Positions 26,106 to 35,432 are shown, counted from the first letter of the stretch. The stretch: DNA of 64,000 nucleotides from Marinilabiliaceae bacterium (GCA_016933045.1 JAFGBR010000069.1:105751-169750); one strand, 5' to 3'. Program-made: numbers and translations. The notes: generated from the letters alone by a model not told the origin.

Positions 26106-26429
26106 TTTAATTAATTTATATTTGTGTTATTTCACGTGTGATTTTTTACTCATTTAATAAAATGAATATGCAAAAATAGTGAATGATTGTGATTTTTACA
26201 ATTTATTATTACATATCGCTTTTGAATATTTATTTAAAACTATTTTAATTGTTTTTTTTATAGTTTCTTATATTGCTGCCATTACAATGTAATTTTTTAC
26301 TATTTCAAATGTTATGTTATTTTAGTTATTCATTTTTTTATTTTTGTGCATTTAAATAATTGTACTGTTGATGTTTTTAAAAACAACAATTATTTATTAA
26401 TAAGGTTTATATTTTGAAAGTGTTTTTTT
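26106..26429. other. Intergenic region between divergent fbaA and transporter genes
   Basis: A 324-base, very AT-rich spacer. It holds the fbaA promoter (26171-26201, minus strand) and a plus-strand TATTTTTG at 26339-26346 that may be the -7 element of the transporter gene. I see no open frame or strong hairpin. Confidence 0.6.
26171..26201 (-). promoter_or_regulatory. Promoter of fbaA
   Basis: On the minus strand a TTG at 26201-26199 precedes TATTTTTG at 26178-26171 with a 20-base spacer, a good match to the Bacteroidota -33/-7 promoter. It lies 66-96 bases upstream of the fbaA start. Confidence 0.6.
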
Positions 26430-27782
26430 ATGACTGCTATTAAAGGACGTGATAGTTTTAAAAGTAAATTTGGTGTTATTGCTGCGGCCGCTGGGTCGGC
26501 TATTGGATTAGGAAATATTTGGAAATTCCCTTATATAACAGGAGAGAATGGTGGAGCTGCTTTTTTGTTTGTTTATCTTGCTTTTATAGCTGTAATCGGG
26601 TTACCGATTATGTTGTCCGAATTAATTATTGGACGTAAAGCCCATCGAAATGCTATTGGATCATTTAAAAAATTGGCTCCTGCTACTCTATGGAAATATA
26701 TTGGAATTTTTGGTGTTGGTGCTGCTTTTTTTATTCTATCGTTTTATGGTGTTGTAGCTGGTTGGAGTATCCGTTATATTTTTATTGCTTTTTCTGATTT
26801 ATCTTATAATGGAGCAGAAAGTGTTAATGCTTTTTTTAATTCGTTTATCAAAAATCCTCTTCAGCCATTAATATATCAACTTATTTTTATGTTTTTAACC
26901 GGCTTGATTGTTATTATTGGAGTACAAAAAGGAATTGAAAAATTCTCAAAAATACTGATGCCTATTTTGTTGGTTTTAATAATTGTTTTAGATATTCGTG
27001 CATTAACACTTCCAGGAGCATCTGATGGATTGCGTTTTTTGTTTCATCCTGATTTTGGTAAATTATCTTTTGAAGGTGTTTTGGTAGCATTAGGACATGC
27101 TTTTTTTTCATTAAGTTTAGGTATGGGGACTTTAATAACTTATGGTTCGTACATCAACAAAAAGAATAATTTGATTAGAGTAGCAATAAATGTAACAATT
27201 GCTGATACTCTTATTGCAATTTTGGCTGGCATTGCAATAATTCCTGCGGTTTTTGCATTTAATCTTGAACCTTCCGAAGGACCCGGATTGATTTTTATTA
27301 CATTACCAAATGTGTTTAAGAGTATGCCTGGTGGTGACTTTTTTTCTGTTTTGTTTTTCGTTTTGCTTACAATTGCTGCGTTAACATCTGCAATTTCTAT
27401 TCTTGAAGTTGTGGTTGCTTATTTTTCTGAAGAACTAAAGATGAAACGAAGAGTTGCTACTGTTTTTGCAACAGTATTAATTTCATTATTGGGTATTATA
27501 TGTTCACTATCATTAGGTATTTATTCTAATTATACATTTTTTGGATTAAATGTGTTTGATTTGCTCGATTTTATTTCTGCAAATATTTTATTACCAATTG
27601 GAGGTATGCTTATTTCATTATTTGTTGGTTGGTCCTTGGGTAAGTATAAAGTATTTAAGGAAATTGCGCATGGTGGTTCTTTAAAAGGCTCATTTCTTGT
27701 TATTTTTATGTTTTTGGTTCGTTTTTTAGCTCCTTTGGCAATATTTTTTGTTTTTATAAAGGGAGTTGGGTTAATTGATTAA
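26430..27782 (+). CDS. Sodium-dependent transporter, neurotransmitter:sodium symporter (NSS/SNF) family
   Basis: A 450-residue inner-membrane protein of the LeuT fold with about eleven predicted membrane segments. The first helix shows the sodium/substrate motif AAAGSAIGLGNIWKFPYITGENGGAAF, split here as GSAIGLGNIWKFPY and GENGGAAF; SLGMGTLITYGSYI is the helix-6/7 region. Bacterial homologues (TnaT, MhsT, LeuT) import amino acids with Na+. The substrate is not readable. The next gene begins 21 bases later in the same direction. Confidence 0.9.
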   Translation: MTAIKGRDSFKSKFGVIAAAAGSAIGLGNIWKFPYITGENGGAAFLFVYLAFIAVIGLPIMLSELIIGRKAHRNAIGSFKKLAPATLWKYIGIFGVGAAFFILSFYGVVAGWSIRYIFIAFSDLSYNGAESVNAFFNSFIKNPLQPLIYQLIFMFLTGLIVIIGVQKGIEKFSKILMPILLVLIIVLDIRALTLPGASDGLRFLFHPDFGKLSFEGVLVALGHAFFSLSLGMGTLITYGSYINKKNNLIRVAINVTIADTLIAILAGIAIIPAVFAFNLEPSEGPGLIFITLPNVFKSMPGGDFFSVLFFVLLTIAALTSAISILEVVVAYFSEELKMKRRVATVFATVLISLLGIICSLSLGIYSNYTFFGLNVFDLLDFISANILLPIGGMLISLFVGWSLGKYKVFKEIAHGGSLKGSFLVIFMFLVRFLAPLAIFFVFIKGVGLID

Positions 27783-27803
27783 TTAACAAGGTGTTATAAA
27801 AAT

Positions 27804-28862
27804 ATGTGGCGCGATTATTTAGCATTTAGCAAAAAACAGAGGTTGGGCTTTTGGACTTTATCTACTTTAATTTTGCTGCATATAATATATCTTTTCTTTT
27901 TTGTTCCATACGATTCCAATTCATTACAACTTTTTTTTTCTCAATCAGAAGATACTATTGTAAAAACTAGATTTGTTGATATTAGTGGTTTTGAAAATGC
28001 TAAGCTTAATCCCAATAATGCATCTATTAACGATTTAGAACAATTGGGGTTTAGTTCCAGGGCGATATTGAATTTGAAAAAATATCTCGAAAATGGTGGA
28101 AGAATAAGTTCTTTAAAACAGTTAAAAACAATATATGGTATTGATACTGTTTTAGTGAATCAATTGTCTGAATCTTTTTATTTTGATGATGGTTCTGTTG
28201 CCTATAAAAGAAAATACAAGCCAAAACATAAAGTTGAAAAAAAATATATTCCTAAATGGCTTAATTTGAATAATGCTCTAAAAGCTGATTTAATATCAAT
28301 TGGGTTTGAAGATAAAGTAGTTGATAGTATTGAAAAAATTAGAGAAAACTTATATATAGAAACAGTGCAAGATGTCAATTCTTTTTTGGCCAATTCTTCA
28401 CAACAACAATTAAAATGGGTGTTTGAACACTCAAAAAAAAGATACAAACCTAAAAGTAATCCTAATTTTAAAATAGATATCAATACAGCCGATACAAATA
28501 AGCTTAAACTCTTTCGGGGTATTGGATCTGGTTTGTCGAATCGTATTATCAATTATAGGAATAAATTAGGAGGTTTTTATAATATTATGCAATTAAAAGA
28601 AGTTTATGGTATTACTGATGAGTTAATTAATTCAATTGATTCATTGTTAACTATTGATACTTCAAAAATTAGAACAATTAATGTAAACAAGGCTACGGTG
28701 CGAAAAATGAAAGATCATCCTTATATAGGATTTTATTTAGCGCAGGAAATATATGAATATAGGAAAGTTAACGGACCAGTTTTAAATTATGAAAAATTAC
28801 AGGAGCTAAAATCGATAGAGAAATCTGACTTTATAAAATTGAAATATTATCTGTCTTATTGA
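27804..28862 (+). CDS. Helix-hairpin-helix domain protein with N-terminal membrane anchor
   Basis: A 352-residue protein. Residues 16-35 form one membrane helix. The rest carries several ComEA-like helix-hairpin-helix modules: LNPNNASINDLEQLGFSSRA, IDINTADTNKLKLFRGIGSG, and INVNKATVRKMKDHPYIG, each a non-specific DNA-backbone-binding unit. One module near 165 (LNLNNALKADLISIGF) appears degenerate. ComEA is the DNA receptor in competence, so periplasmic DNA binding is possible, but this longer Bacteroidota family has no assigned role that I know of. Same direction as the transporter, 21 bases apart. Confidence 0.75.
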   Translation: MWRDYLAFSKKQRLGFWTLSTLILLHIIYLFFFVPYDSNSLQLFFSQSEDTIVKTRFVDISGFENAKLNPNNASINDLEQLGFSSRAILNLKKYLENGGRISSLKQLKTIYGIDTVLVNQLSESFYFDDGSVAYKRKYKPKHKVEKKYIPKWLNLNNALKADLISIGFEDKVVDSIEKIRENLYIETVQDVNSFLANSSQQQLKWVFEHSKKRYKPKSNPNFKIDINTADTNKLKLFRGIGSGLSNRIINYRNKLGGFYNIMQLKEVYGITDELINSIDSLLTIDTSKIRTINVNKATVRKMKDHPYIGFYLAQEIYEYRKVNGPVLNYEKLQELKSIEKSDFIKLKYYLSY

Positions 28863-29025
28863 GAGATGGTGATACCAGATAAAATTTTTAAGGAGAAAAG
28901 AAAAAAAAGTGTATTTATATTTTGTTGAATGAATAAACTTCTTTTTCTTTGCAAGCGCAAAAAATAAATCATTTTTTGGGAATAGATTAATTAAATTAAA
29001 CACTCAACTAAAGGAGTATACAATT

Positions 29026-29217
29026 ATGATAGTTGTACCAATTAAAGAAGGCGAAAACATTGAAAGAGCGTTGAAAAAATTCAAACGTAAATTTGAGAAA
29101 ACAGGTGCTATGCGTGAACTACGTTCTCGTCAGGCTTTTACAAAACCATCTGTAATTCATCGCGAACAGGTTAAAAAAGCTATTTATATTCAGCAATTGC
29201 AAAAAGATGAAGAATAA
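29026..29217 (+). CDS. rpsU: 30S ribosomal protein S21
   Basis: A 63-residue basic protein, MIVVPIKEGENIERALKKFK at the start, with the RxREF-type core (RELRSRQAFTKPS) typical of Bacteroidota S21. It sits near the 3' end of 16S rRNA in the small subunit. An AAAGGAG lies shortly before the ATG. It heads a conserved rpsU-xerC-raiA group. Confidence 0.95.
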   Translation: MIVVPIKEGENIERALKKFKRKFEKTGAMRELRSRQAFTKPSVIHREQVKKAIYIQQLQKDEE

Positions 29218-29291
29218 ATAATTTTTGAGGTGTTTTTTATTTGCAAATTTTGTATATTATAGTAATTTGTAAATTTAGGAAAACCTCTTAA

Positions 29292-30176
29292 ATGCAAAAT
29301 ATTCAATCTTTTTTAAAATATATTCAGTTTGAGAAACGAAGTTCAAATCACACAGTTGTTTCTTATGAGTGTGATTTGAAACAGTTTCAAAATTATATTG
29401 AGGTTGAGGGGTTTATTTCTTGGCCACAAATTACTTCAAAGCAAATTCGACAATGGATGATTAATTTGCTAGATGAAGGATTGACTTCAAAAAGTGTTAA
29501 TCGTAAGATCGCAACTCTTAAATCATTTTTTCGTTTTTTAATGAGAGAAGGTGTTGTTGAAGTAAATCCTCTCGATAAAATAATTACTCCAAAAATTCCT
29601 AAGCGACTTCCTGAATTTGTAAAAGAGCATGAAATGGATTTATTGCTCGATGAAATAGATTTTGAAAAAAGTTATTCAGGAGTTAGAGATCATTTAATTA
29701 TTGAATTATTTTATTGTACAGGGTTGCGTTTATCTGAGCTTTCAGGATTAACAATTAGTAGTTTTGATTTTTCAGGTGATGTTATTCGTGTGGTTGGAAA
29801 AAGAAAAAAAGAGAGGATAATTCCTTTTAGTAAAAAAATGAGATCTTCATTAATTGAATATATTGAAGTACGTAACTCATCTTTTTTAAACGTTGCGAAT
29901 AATATATTGTTTTTAACCGATAAAGGTGAGCCTGTTTATGATAAACTAATATACAGAGTAGTTAAAAAACATTTATCTTTAGTAACAACTATGTCAAAAA
30001 AGAGTCCGCATATATTGCGTCATACTTTTGCGACAGTATTACTAAATAAAGGTGCCGATATTAATGCTATAAAAGAATTATTAGGACATTCAAATTTATC
30101 GGCTACCGAAATATACACACACAATAGTTTTGAACAATTAAATGCTATTTATAATCAAGCTCATCCAAGAGCTTAA
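29292..30176 (+). CDS. xerC: Tyrosine recombinase XerC
   Basis: A 294-residue site-specific recombinase resolving chromosome dimers at dif. The N-terminal SAM-like core-binding domain (1-90; TVVSYECDLKQF) is followed by the catalytic domain with the complete residue set: Arg in TGLRLSEL, Lys in GKRKKER, His and Arg in HILRHTFA, His in LGHSNL and nucleophile Tyr in EIYTHN. Size and context (a housekeeping operon, no mobile element) point to the chromosomal Xer enzyme rather than an integrase. Confidence 0.93.
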   Translation: MQNIQSFLKYIQFEKRSSNHTVVSYECDLKQFQNYIEVEGFISWPQITSKQIRQWMINLLDEGLTSKSVNRKIATLKSFFRFLMREGVVEVNPLDKIITPKIPKRLPEFVKEHEMDLLLDEIDFEKSYSGVRDHLIIELFYCTGLRLSELSGLTISSFDFSGDVIRVVGKRKKERIIPFSKKMRSSLIEYIEVRNSSFLNVANNILFLTDKGEPVYDKLIYRVVKKHLSLVTTMSKKSPHILRHTFATVLLNKGADINAIKELLGHSNLSATEIYTHNSFEQLNAIYNQAHPRA

Positions 30177-30194
30177 AGAATGGAGGATCGTATT

Positions 30195-30494
30195 ATGACT
30201 ATTACAATTCAATCTGTGCATTTTACTGCGGCAGAACATCTTGAAGAGTTTGTAAATCAAAAGGTTGCCAAACTTGATCAGTTTTTTGAAGGTATTATTA
30301 CAGCTGAGGTTATTTTAAAACTAGAGAAGTCTGACGATACTGAAAACAAAGTTGCAGAAATTAGCTTGAAAATTCCAGGTGGCGATTTGTTTGCTAAAAA
30401 ACAATCTAAAACTTTTGAAGAATCGGTTGATTTGTCGTGCGAAGCACTTCGTAAACAGTTACTTAAGCGGAAAGATAAGGTTAGAGCTAAATAA
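30195..30494 (+). CDS. raiA: Ribosome hibernation-promoting factor (HPF/RaiA family), short form
   Basis: A ~99-residue protein binding the 30S decoding centre to inactivate ribosomes in stationary phase. The fold is visible as TITIQSVHFTAAEHLEEFVNQK and KLEKSDDTENKVAEISLKIPGG. An ATG at 30180 is in frame, but GGAGG at 30182-30186 sits eight bases before ATG 30195, which I choose; a clear Shine-Dalgarno is unusual in this phylum. The long-form C-terminal dimerisation domain is absent. Confidence 0.88.
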   Translation: MTITIQSVHFTAAEHLEEFVNQKVAKLDQFFEGIITAEVILKLEKSDDTENKVAEISLKIPGGDLFAKKQSKTFEESVDLSCEALRKQLLKRKDKVRAK

Positions 30495-30516
30495 TACTAA
30501 AATTATCGGTTATTTT

Positions 30517-30548
30517 TTTGTTGAGTTTAAAATAAAATTATACATTTG
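30517..30548 (+). promoter_or_regulatory. Promoter of the tRNA-tuf-secE-nusG-rpl-rpoBC cluster
   Basis: TTTG at 30517-30520, a 20-base spacer and TACATTTG at 30541-30548 match the Bacteroidota sigma consensus (TTTG-N19-21-TAnnTTTG) in full. Transcription should start near 30555, leaving a ~130-base leader with a strong hairpin before tRNA-Tyr. Confidence 0.75.
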
Positions 30549-30588
30549 CACACCGTTTTTAGGCTTATTCTAAAGATTGGTTGATTGA

Positions 30589-30629
30589 TTTAATAGGCTG
30601 ATTGGCACTTAGGTGATCAGCCTATTAAA
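30589..30629 (+). repeat. 14-bp inverted repeat (leader hairpin) before tRNA-Tyr
   Basis: TTTAATAGGCTGAT (30589-30602) pairs perfectly with ATCAGCCTATTAAA (30616-30629) across a 13-base loop. No immediate T-run follows, so it is not a plain terminator. It lies downstream of the probable start of transcription and could be an RNase processing or leader-control element. Confidence 0.7.
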
Positions 30630-30688
30630 TTGAAAAGAGAGCTATTTTTTAAAAAAATTAACAACGGTTAATTAAAAATAAATGTAAA

Positions 30689-30771
30689 GGGGAGATACCA
30701 GAGTGGCCAAATGGGACTGACTGTAACTCAGTTGTCTTTCGACTTCGGAGGTTCGAATCCTCCTCTCCCCA
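30689..30771 (+). tRNA. tRNA-Tyr (anticodon GTA)
   Basis: Acceptor GGGGAGA pairs with TCTCCCC, anticodon GTA at 30723-30725, a long class II variable arm as expected for bacterial tRNA-Tyr, T-loop GGTTCGAATCC. CCA is not encoded. Confidence 0.96.
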
Positions 30772-30856
30772 CATTTTATTAAAAAATAAGGTACATAGTT
30801 AAAAATTAAGGCATTTATGTCATAATTTTTCTATCTTTAATGCCTTTGTTTTATAA

Positions 30857-30929
30857 GCGGGAGTAGCTCAGTTGATAGAGCATCAGCCTTCCAAGCTGAG
30901 GGTCGCGGGTTTGAACCCCGTTTCCCGCT
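30857..30929 (+). tRNA. tRNA-Gly (anticodon TCC)
   Basis: Acceptor GCGGGAG pairs with TTCCCGC (one G-U pair), anticodon stem TCAGC/GCTGA around loop CTTCCAA, T-arm CGGGTTTGAACCCCG. CCA is not encoded. Confidence 0.96.
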
Positions 30930-30938
30930 CTAAAAAAG

Positions 30939-31010
30939 GCCGATGTAGCTCAGGGGTAGAGCGTTTCCTTGGTAAGGAAGAGGTCACGGGTTCAATTCCC
31001 GTCATCGGCT
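30939..31010 (+). tRNA. tRNA-Thr (anticodon GGT)
   Basis: Acceptor GCCGATG pairs with CATCGGC, anticodon loop TTGGTAA gives GGT, T-arm CGGGTTCAATTCCCG. It begins ten bases after tRNA-Gly, so the two are co-transcribed. CCA is not encoded. Confidence 0.96.
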
Positions 31011-31073
31011 CAAAATTGAATTGTTGAATTTTATTCGTTTATATTTATATCTAATTGTCAAATATTTCGAGTT

Positions 31074-32261
31074 ATGGCTAAAGAAACATTTAAAAGGGAC
31101 AAGCCTCACGTTAATATCGGTACTATTGGTCACGTAGATCATGGTAAAACAACATTAACTGCTGCTATTACAAAAGTGTTAGCATCTAAAGGATTGTCTG
31201 AAGTAAAAAATTTCGATCAAATTGATAATGCTCCTGAAGAAAAAGAAAGGGGTATTACTATTAACACTGCTCACGTTGAGTATTCAACCGAAAATCGTCA
31301 CTATGCTCACGTTGACTGTCCTGGTCACGCTGATTACGTAAAGAACATGGTTACTGGTGCTGCTCAAATGGACGGTGCAATCCTTGTTTGTGCTGCAACT
31401 GATGGTCCTATGCCTCAAACTCGCGAGCACATTCTTTTAGCTCGTCAGGTAAACGTTCCTAAAATTGTCGTTTTCATGAACAAAGTTGACATGGTAGACG
31501 ATGAGGAGTTATTGGAACTTGTTGAAATGGAAATTCGTGATTTATTGAGCTTTTATGAGTTCGATGGTGATAATACTCCTGTAATTAAAGGTTCTGCTCT
31601 TGGTGCTTTGAATGGTGAACCAGAGTGGGAAGAAAAAGTTATGGATCTTATGGCTGCTGTAGATGAGTGGATTCCACTTCCTCCTCGTGATATAGAAAAA
31701 CCTTTCTTAATGCCTGTTGAGGACGTATTTTCTATTACAGGTCGTGGTACTGTTGCTACAGGTCGTATCGAAACTGGTGTAATTAAAACTGGTGAAGAGA
31801 TGCAATTAATCGGTCTTGGTGCTGAAGGTAAAAAAACTGTATGTACTGGAGTAGAAATGTTCCGTAAGATTCTTGATACAGGTGAAGCTGGTGATAACGT
31901 AGGATTATTACTTCGTGGTATTGATAAAACAGATGTTAAGCGCGGTATGGTTCTTTGTAAGCCAAACTCTATCAAACCTCACACTAAATTTAAAGCTGAG
32001 ATTTATGTATTGAAAAAGGAAGAAGGTGGTCGTCACACTCCTTTCCACAATAAATATCGTCCTCAGTTTTACCTACGTACTCTTGATTGTACTGGTGAGA
32101 TTACTCTTCCTGAAGGAACTGAAATGGTAATGCCCGGAGATAATGTTACAATTACAGTAGAGTTGATCTATCCTGTAGCATTAAATCAAGGTTTACGTTT
32201 TGCAATTCGTGAAGGTGGTAGAACTGTAGGTGCAGGTCAGGTTACCGAGATTATAGAATAA
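31074..32261 (+). CDS. tuf: Elongation factor Tu
   Basis: A 395-residue GTPase delivering aminoacyl-tRNA to the ribosome. The GTPase motifs are complete: [11 protein letters not shown], the switch-[31 protein letters not shown] and SALGAL. Domains 2 and 3 follow ([32 protein letters not shown]). It stands between tRNA genes as in the classical tufB arrangement. Base composition is less AT-biased than neighbours, consistent with high expression. Confidence 0.99.
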   Translation: MAKETFKRDKPHVNIGTIGHVDHGKTTLTAAITKVLASKGLSEVKNFDQIDNAPEEKERGITINTAHVEYSTENRHYAHVDCPGHADYVKNMVTGAAQMDGAILVCAATDGPMPQTREHILLARQVNVPKIVVFMNKVDMVDDEELLELVEMEIRDLLSFYEFDGDNTPVIKGSALGALNGEPEWEEKVMDLMAAVDEWIPLPPRDIEKPFLMPVEDVFSITGRGTVATGRIETGVIKTGEEMQLIGLGAEGKKTVCTGVEMFRKILDTGEAGDNVGLLLRGIDKTDVKRGMVLCKPNSIKPHTKFKAEIYVLKKEEGGRHTPFHNKYRPQFYLRTLDCTGEITLPEGTEMVMPGDNVTITVELIYPVALNQGLRFAIREGGRTVGAGQVTEIIE

Positions 32262-32277
32262 TATGAATTTATTATAA

Positions 32278-32306
32278 ATGATTGGGATTATTATATTCCC
32301 AATCAT
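32278..32306 (+). repeat. 10-bp inverted repeat between tuf and tRNA-Trp
   Basis: ATGATTGGGA (32278-32287) and TCCCAATCAT (32297-32306) pair perfectly around a nine-base loop. No T-run follows; only three bases separate it from the tRNA. Processing signal or weak attenuator are both possible. Confidence 0.65.
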
Positions 32307-32309
32307 AAT

Positions 32310-32382
32310 ACGGGTGTAGCTCAGTTGGTAGAGCATCGGTCTCCAAAACCGAGTGTCGGGCGTTCGAGTCGCTCCTCCCGTG
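32310..32382 (+). tRNA. tRNA-Trp (anticodon CCA)
   Basis: Anticodon loop CTCCAAA within stem TCGGT/ACCGA gives CCA. T-arm GGGCG-TTCGAGT-CGCTC. Acceptor ACGGGTG pairs with CTCCCGT except for a T-T mismatch at the 6-67 position. Located between tuf and secE, the usual place for tRNA-Trp in many bacteria. Confidence 0.94.
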
Positions 32383-32425
32383 CAAAAGAAATCCATAAGG
32401 ATATCTTAAAAAATTAAAAGGTACT

Positions 32426-32620
32426 ATGAACAAAATTTCAGCATATTTTAAAGATGTTCACAGTGAATTAGTGGCAAAAACATCGTGGCCTACCTGGTCT
32501 GAATTAACAAATAGTTCTGTTGTGGTAATGGTTGCATCAGTAATCATTGCTTCTATTGTTTTTTTAATGGATGCAGGATTTAGTAAAGTGCTCGATGCGA
32601 TTTATAAACTTTTGTACTAA
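32426..32620 (+). CDS. secE: Preprotein translocase subunit SecE
   Basis: A 64-residue single-span SecE. The amphipathic [19 protein letters not shown] segment, with the conserved TSWPT motif, precedes one membrane helix ([19 protein letters not shown]). It clamps the SecY channel halves. It is followed by nusG at 20 bases. Confidence 0.95.
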   Translation: MNKISAYFKDVHSELVAKTSWPTWSELTNSSVVVMVASVIIASIVFLMDAGFSKVLDAIYKLLY

Positions 32621-32640
32621 TTATTAGACTGGCAAGAAAA

Positions 32641-33180
32641 ATGGCCGAAATAGAGAAAAAGTGGTATGTCCTAAGGGCAATTGGAGGTAAGGAAAAGAAA
32701 GTTAAGGAGTATTTAGAAAGTGAAATTTCAGCCTTAAAATTAAATGAGTATGTATCTCAGGTTTTGATTCCTACTGAAAAAGTATTCCAGATACGAAATG
32801 GAAAAAAAATTAGTAAGGAGAGAAATTATTTACCTGGATATGTTTTGGTAGAAGCAGCTTTAGTTGGTGAAATTGCTCATATTTTAAGGAATATTCCAAA
32901 TGTTATCGGTTTTTTAGGGGATAGTGATCCAACTCCGCTTAGAATCTCTGAAGTTAATCGTATTTTAGGTAAAGTAGATGAACTTAGCGAAACTGAAGAG
33001 TCTCTTAATATTCCATTTTTTGTTGGTGAAACTGTGAAAGTTATTGATGGGCCTTTTAATGGGTTTAATGGAACAATTGAAGAAGTAAATGAGGAGAAAC
33101 GTAAGTTAAAAGTAATGGTGAAAATTTTTGGTCGTAAAACCCCATTAGAGCTTAGTTTTTTGCAAGTTGAAAAAGATTAA
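32641..33180 (+). CDS. nusG: Transcription termination/antitermination factor NusG
   Basis: A 179-residue NusG: NGN domain ([39 protein letters not shown]) and C-terminal KOW domain ([21 protein letters not shown]). It binds RNA polymerase clamp and couples it to Rho or the ribosome. Start ATG follows secE by 20 bases. Confidence 0.97.
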   Translation: MAEIEKKWYVLRAIGGKEKKVKEYLESEISALKLNEYVSQVLIPTEKVFQIRNGKKISKERNYLPGYVLVEAALVGEIAHILRNIPNVIGFLGDSDPTPLRISEVNRILGKVDELSETEESLNIPFFVGETVKVIDGPFNGFNGTIEEVNEEKRKLKVMVKIFGRKTPLELSFLQVEKD

Positions 33181-33189
33181 TGAATAATA

Positions 33190-33247
33190 CGATGTTTAGT
33201 AGTTTAATGCTTCCAGAACAGTTTATTGTTCTCTTATACAAACATCG
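33190..33247 (+). promoter_or_regulatory. Structured rplK leader, candidate L1 translational operator
   Basis: CGATGTTT (33190-33197) pairs with AAACATCG (33240-33247), enclosing an inner hairpin AGAACA/TGTTCT (33215-33232). The nested stem lies 40 bases before rplK. In E. coli, L1 represses rplK-rplA from a leader structure in this place; the same role here is inferred by position. Confidence 0.5.
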
Positions 33248-33286
33248 AATTAATATATTTATAAACAAATTTTACGAATTGCTACG

Positions 33287-33730
33287 ATGGCTAAAGAAGT
33301 AGAAACTTTTATCAAATTACAGATAAAAGGTGGTGCCGCAAATCCATCACCTCCAGTAGGACCAGCACTTGGTTCGAAAGGGGTTAACATTATGGAATTT
33401 TGTAAGCAGTTCAATGCCAGAACTCAGGATAAAGCCGGAAAAGTTTTACCTGTAGTTATTACGGTGTATAAGGACAAATCATTTGATTTTGTTGTAAAAA
33501 CACCACCTGCTGCTGTTCAAGTTATGGAGGCTGCTAAAATTAAAGGAGGTTCCGCTGAACCTAACCGAAAAAAAGTAGGCTCTATTAGTGTTGATCAGGT
33601 AAAAGGGATTGCAGAAGGAAAAATGGCAGATATGAATTGCTTTACTGTGGAATCTGCAATGAGCATGATTGCCGGTACTGCTAGAAGTATGGGAGTGACT
33701 GTAGAAGGTGAGCTTCCGGGTAAAAATTAA
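33287..33730 (+). CDS. rplK: 50S ribosomal protein L11
   Basis: A 147-residue L11 with the proline-rich switch [23 protein letters not shown] at the N-terminus, split as [10 protein letters not shown] and [12 protein letters not shown], and the RNA-binding C-terminal domain ending [12 protein letters not shown]. It forms the GTPase-associated centre and supports the stringent response. rplA follows after 20 bases. Confidence 0.98.
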   Translation: MAKEVETFIKLQIKGGAANPSPPVGPALGSKGVNIMEFCKQFNARTQDKAGKVLPVVITVYKDKSFDFVVKTPPAAVQVMEAAKIKGGSAEPNRKKVGSISVDQVKGIAEGKMADMNCFTVESAMSMIAGTARSMGVTVEGELPGKN

Positions 33731-33750
33731 TTTAAACCCTTTTTGGAAAA

Positions 33751-34446
33751 ATGGCAAAACTAACAAAGAATAAAAAGTTAGCATTAGGGAAAATTGACGC
33801 CGCCAAGCAATATTCAATCGATGAAGCATCTACTTTAGTAAAAGATATTACTACAACTAAATTTGATGCATCGGTAGATATCGACATTCGTTTGGGTGTT
33901 GATCCACGAAAAGCTAATCAAATGGTTAGAGGTGTTGTTACCTTGCCTAATGGTACAGGTAAAGAAACACGAGTACTTGTTTTGTGTACACCTGATAAGG
34001 TGGAAGAAGCTAAAAGTGCTGGCGCTGATCATGTTGGTTTGGATGAGTATATTGATAAAATCAAAGGAGGTTGGACTGATATTGATGTTATCATAACAAT
34101 GCCAAGCGTAATGGCTAAAGTGGGACAATTAGGACGTGTGTTAGGGCCTCGCGGTCTTATGCCAAATCCTAAAAGTGGAACCGTAACGATGGATATTGGT
34201 AAAGCTGTTCAAGAAGTGAAGGCTGGTAAAATCGACTTTAAAGTTGATAAATACGGTATTGTTCATTCTACAGTTGGAAAAGTGTCTTTTAGTCCTGATA
34301 AAATTACCGAGAATGTTCGGGAATTTGTAGGTGTCATCCAAAAGTTAAAACCTGCTGCTGCTAAAGGTACTTACATTAAGAGTATTTATCTTTCAAGTAC
34401 CATGAGTCCAGGAATTCGAGTTGATTCGAAATCATTGGAAGGTTAA
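33751..34446 (+). CDS. rplA: 50S ribosomal protein L1
   Basis: A 231-residue L1 of the mobile stalk at the E site. Typical segments: [53 protein letters not shown] and [21 protein letters not shown]1 is also the usual repressor of the rplK-rplA messenger. rplJ follows after 26 bases, which is too short for an L10 leader like that of E. coli. Confidence 0.98.
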   Translation: MAKLTKNKKLALGKIDAAKQYSIDEASTLVKDITTTKFDASVDIDIRLGVDPRKANQMVRGVVTLPNGTGKETRVLVLCTPDKVEEAKSAGADHVGLDEYIDKIKGGWTDIDVIITMPSVMAKVGQLGRVLGPRGLMPNPKSGTVTMDIGKAVQEVKAGKIDFKVDKYGIVHSTVGKVSFSPDKITENVREFVGVIQKLKPAAAKGTYIKSIYLSSTMSPGIRVDSKSLEG

Positions 34447-34472
34447 TGTTTAATTTCACAAGTTAAGATTAC

Positions 34473-34994
34473 ATGAGAAAGGAAGATAAAAGTGCTCTGA
34501 TAAGTGAGTTAGCTGCTAGCATCAGCGAATACAGCCACTTTTATGTGACTGATACAGCTGGTTTAAACGCTGAGATGACTAGTAACTTACGTCGGGTTTG
34601 TTTTAATGAAGGTGTAAAACTATTAGTAGTTAAAAACACTTTATTTAAAAAAGCATTAGAGCAAAGCGAAGGTAATTACGAAGAATTATACAATACGCTT
34701 AAGGGAACTTCAGCAATTTTCTTCAGTAACACAGGAAATTTACCTGCTAGATTAATTAAAGATTTTAGAAAAGGTAAAGATAAGCCTCAACTTAAGAGTG
34801 CTTATGTGCAGGAGTGTGTTTATGTGGGAGAAGATCAACTTGATGTGTTAAGAACAATCAAGTCGAAAGAAGAACTTATTGGTGATATTGTTGCTCTGTT
34901 ACAATCACCTGCTAAAAATGTGGTTTCTGCATTACAATCGGGAGGTGGAACAATCCATGGTTTGCTAAAAACTCTTGGAGAAAGAAATAATTAA
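34473..34994 (+). CDS. rplJ: 50S ribosomal protein L10
   Basis: A 173-residue L10, the stalk base that binds 23S rRNA and L7/L12 dimers. Seen: [34 protein letters not shown] and the C-terminal helix [21 protein letters not shown] that carries L12. It is followed by rplL at 38 bases. Confidence 0.97.
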   Translation: MRKEDKSALISELAASISEYSHFYVTDTAGLNAEMTSNLRRVCFNEGVKLLVVKNTLFKKALEQSEGNYEELYNTLKGTSAIFFSNTGNLPARLIKDFRKGKDKPQLKSAYVQECVYVGEDQLDVLRTIKSKEELIGDIVALLQSPAKNVVSALQSGGGTIHGLLKTLGERNN

Positions 34995-35032
34995 TAAATA
35001 TTTTTGAAACATTACAATTTAATTTTATAAAA

Positions 35033-35410
35033 ATGGCAGATATCAAGAAGCTTGCAGAAGAATTAGTAAATTTGACTGTTAAAGAAGTTAATGAACTTGC
35101 TGGTGTATTAAAAGATGAATATGGAATCGAACCTGCTGCTGCAGCTGTTGCTGTTGCTGCTCCTGCTGCTGGTGGCGAAGGTGCTGCTGAAGCTGTTCAA
35201 TCAGAGTTCGATGTAATTCTTAAGTCTGCAGGTGGTTCAAAATTAGCTATTGTTAAGCTTGTTAAAGAAATGACTGGTATTGGTCTAAAAGAAGCTAAAG
35301 AATTAGTTGACAAAGCTCCAACTCCAATCAAAGAAAAAGTTAGTAAAGAAGAGGCTGAAGCATTAAAATCACAGTTAGAAGAAGCTGGAGCTGAAGTTGA
35401 ACTTAAGTAA
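35033..35410 (+). CDS. rplL: 50S ribosomal protein L7/L12
   Basis: A 125-residue stalk protein: N-terminal dimerisation helices, an Ala-rich hinge (about residues 37-55), and the globular domain [20 protein letters not shown] with [16 protein letters not shown] that contacts translation factors. Confidence 0.98.
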   Translation: MADIKKLAEELVNLTVKEVNELAGVLKDEYGIEPAAAAVAVAAPAAGGEGAAEAVQSEFDVILKSAGGSKLAIVKLVKEMTGIGLKEAKELVDKAPTPIKEKVSKEEAEALKSQLEEAGAEVELK

Positions 35411-35432
35411 TTACCATCCTAAAAAAGGATAC

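Noticed and set aside
29292..30176. xerC as a sign of a mobile element
   Set aside because: It sits in a conserved rpsU-xerC-raiA context with no attachment sites, cargo genes or composition change.
31553..31975. 140-codon open frame on the minus strand inside tuf
   Set aside because: It is the antisense of a highly conserved, codon-biased gene; residues are low-complexity Ser/Pro/Thr-rich and match nothing.
35140..35205. Ala-rich repeat in the N-terminal third of rplL
   Set aside because: This is the normal flexible hinge of L7/L12, not a DNA repeat of interest.
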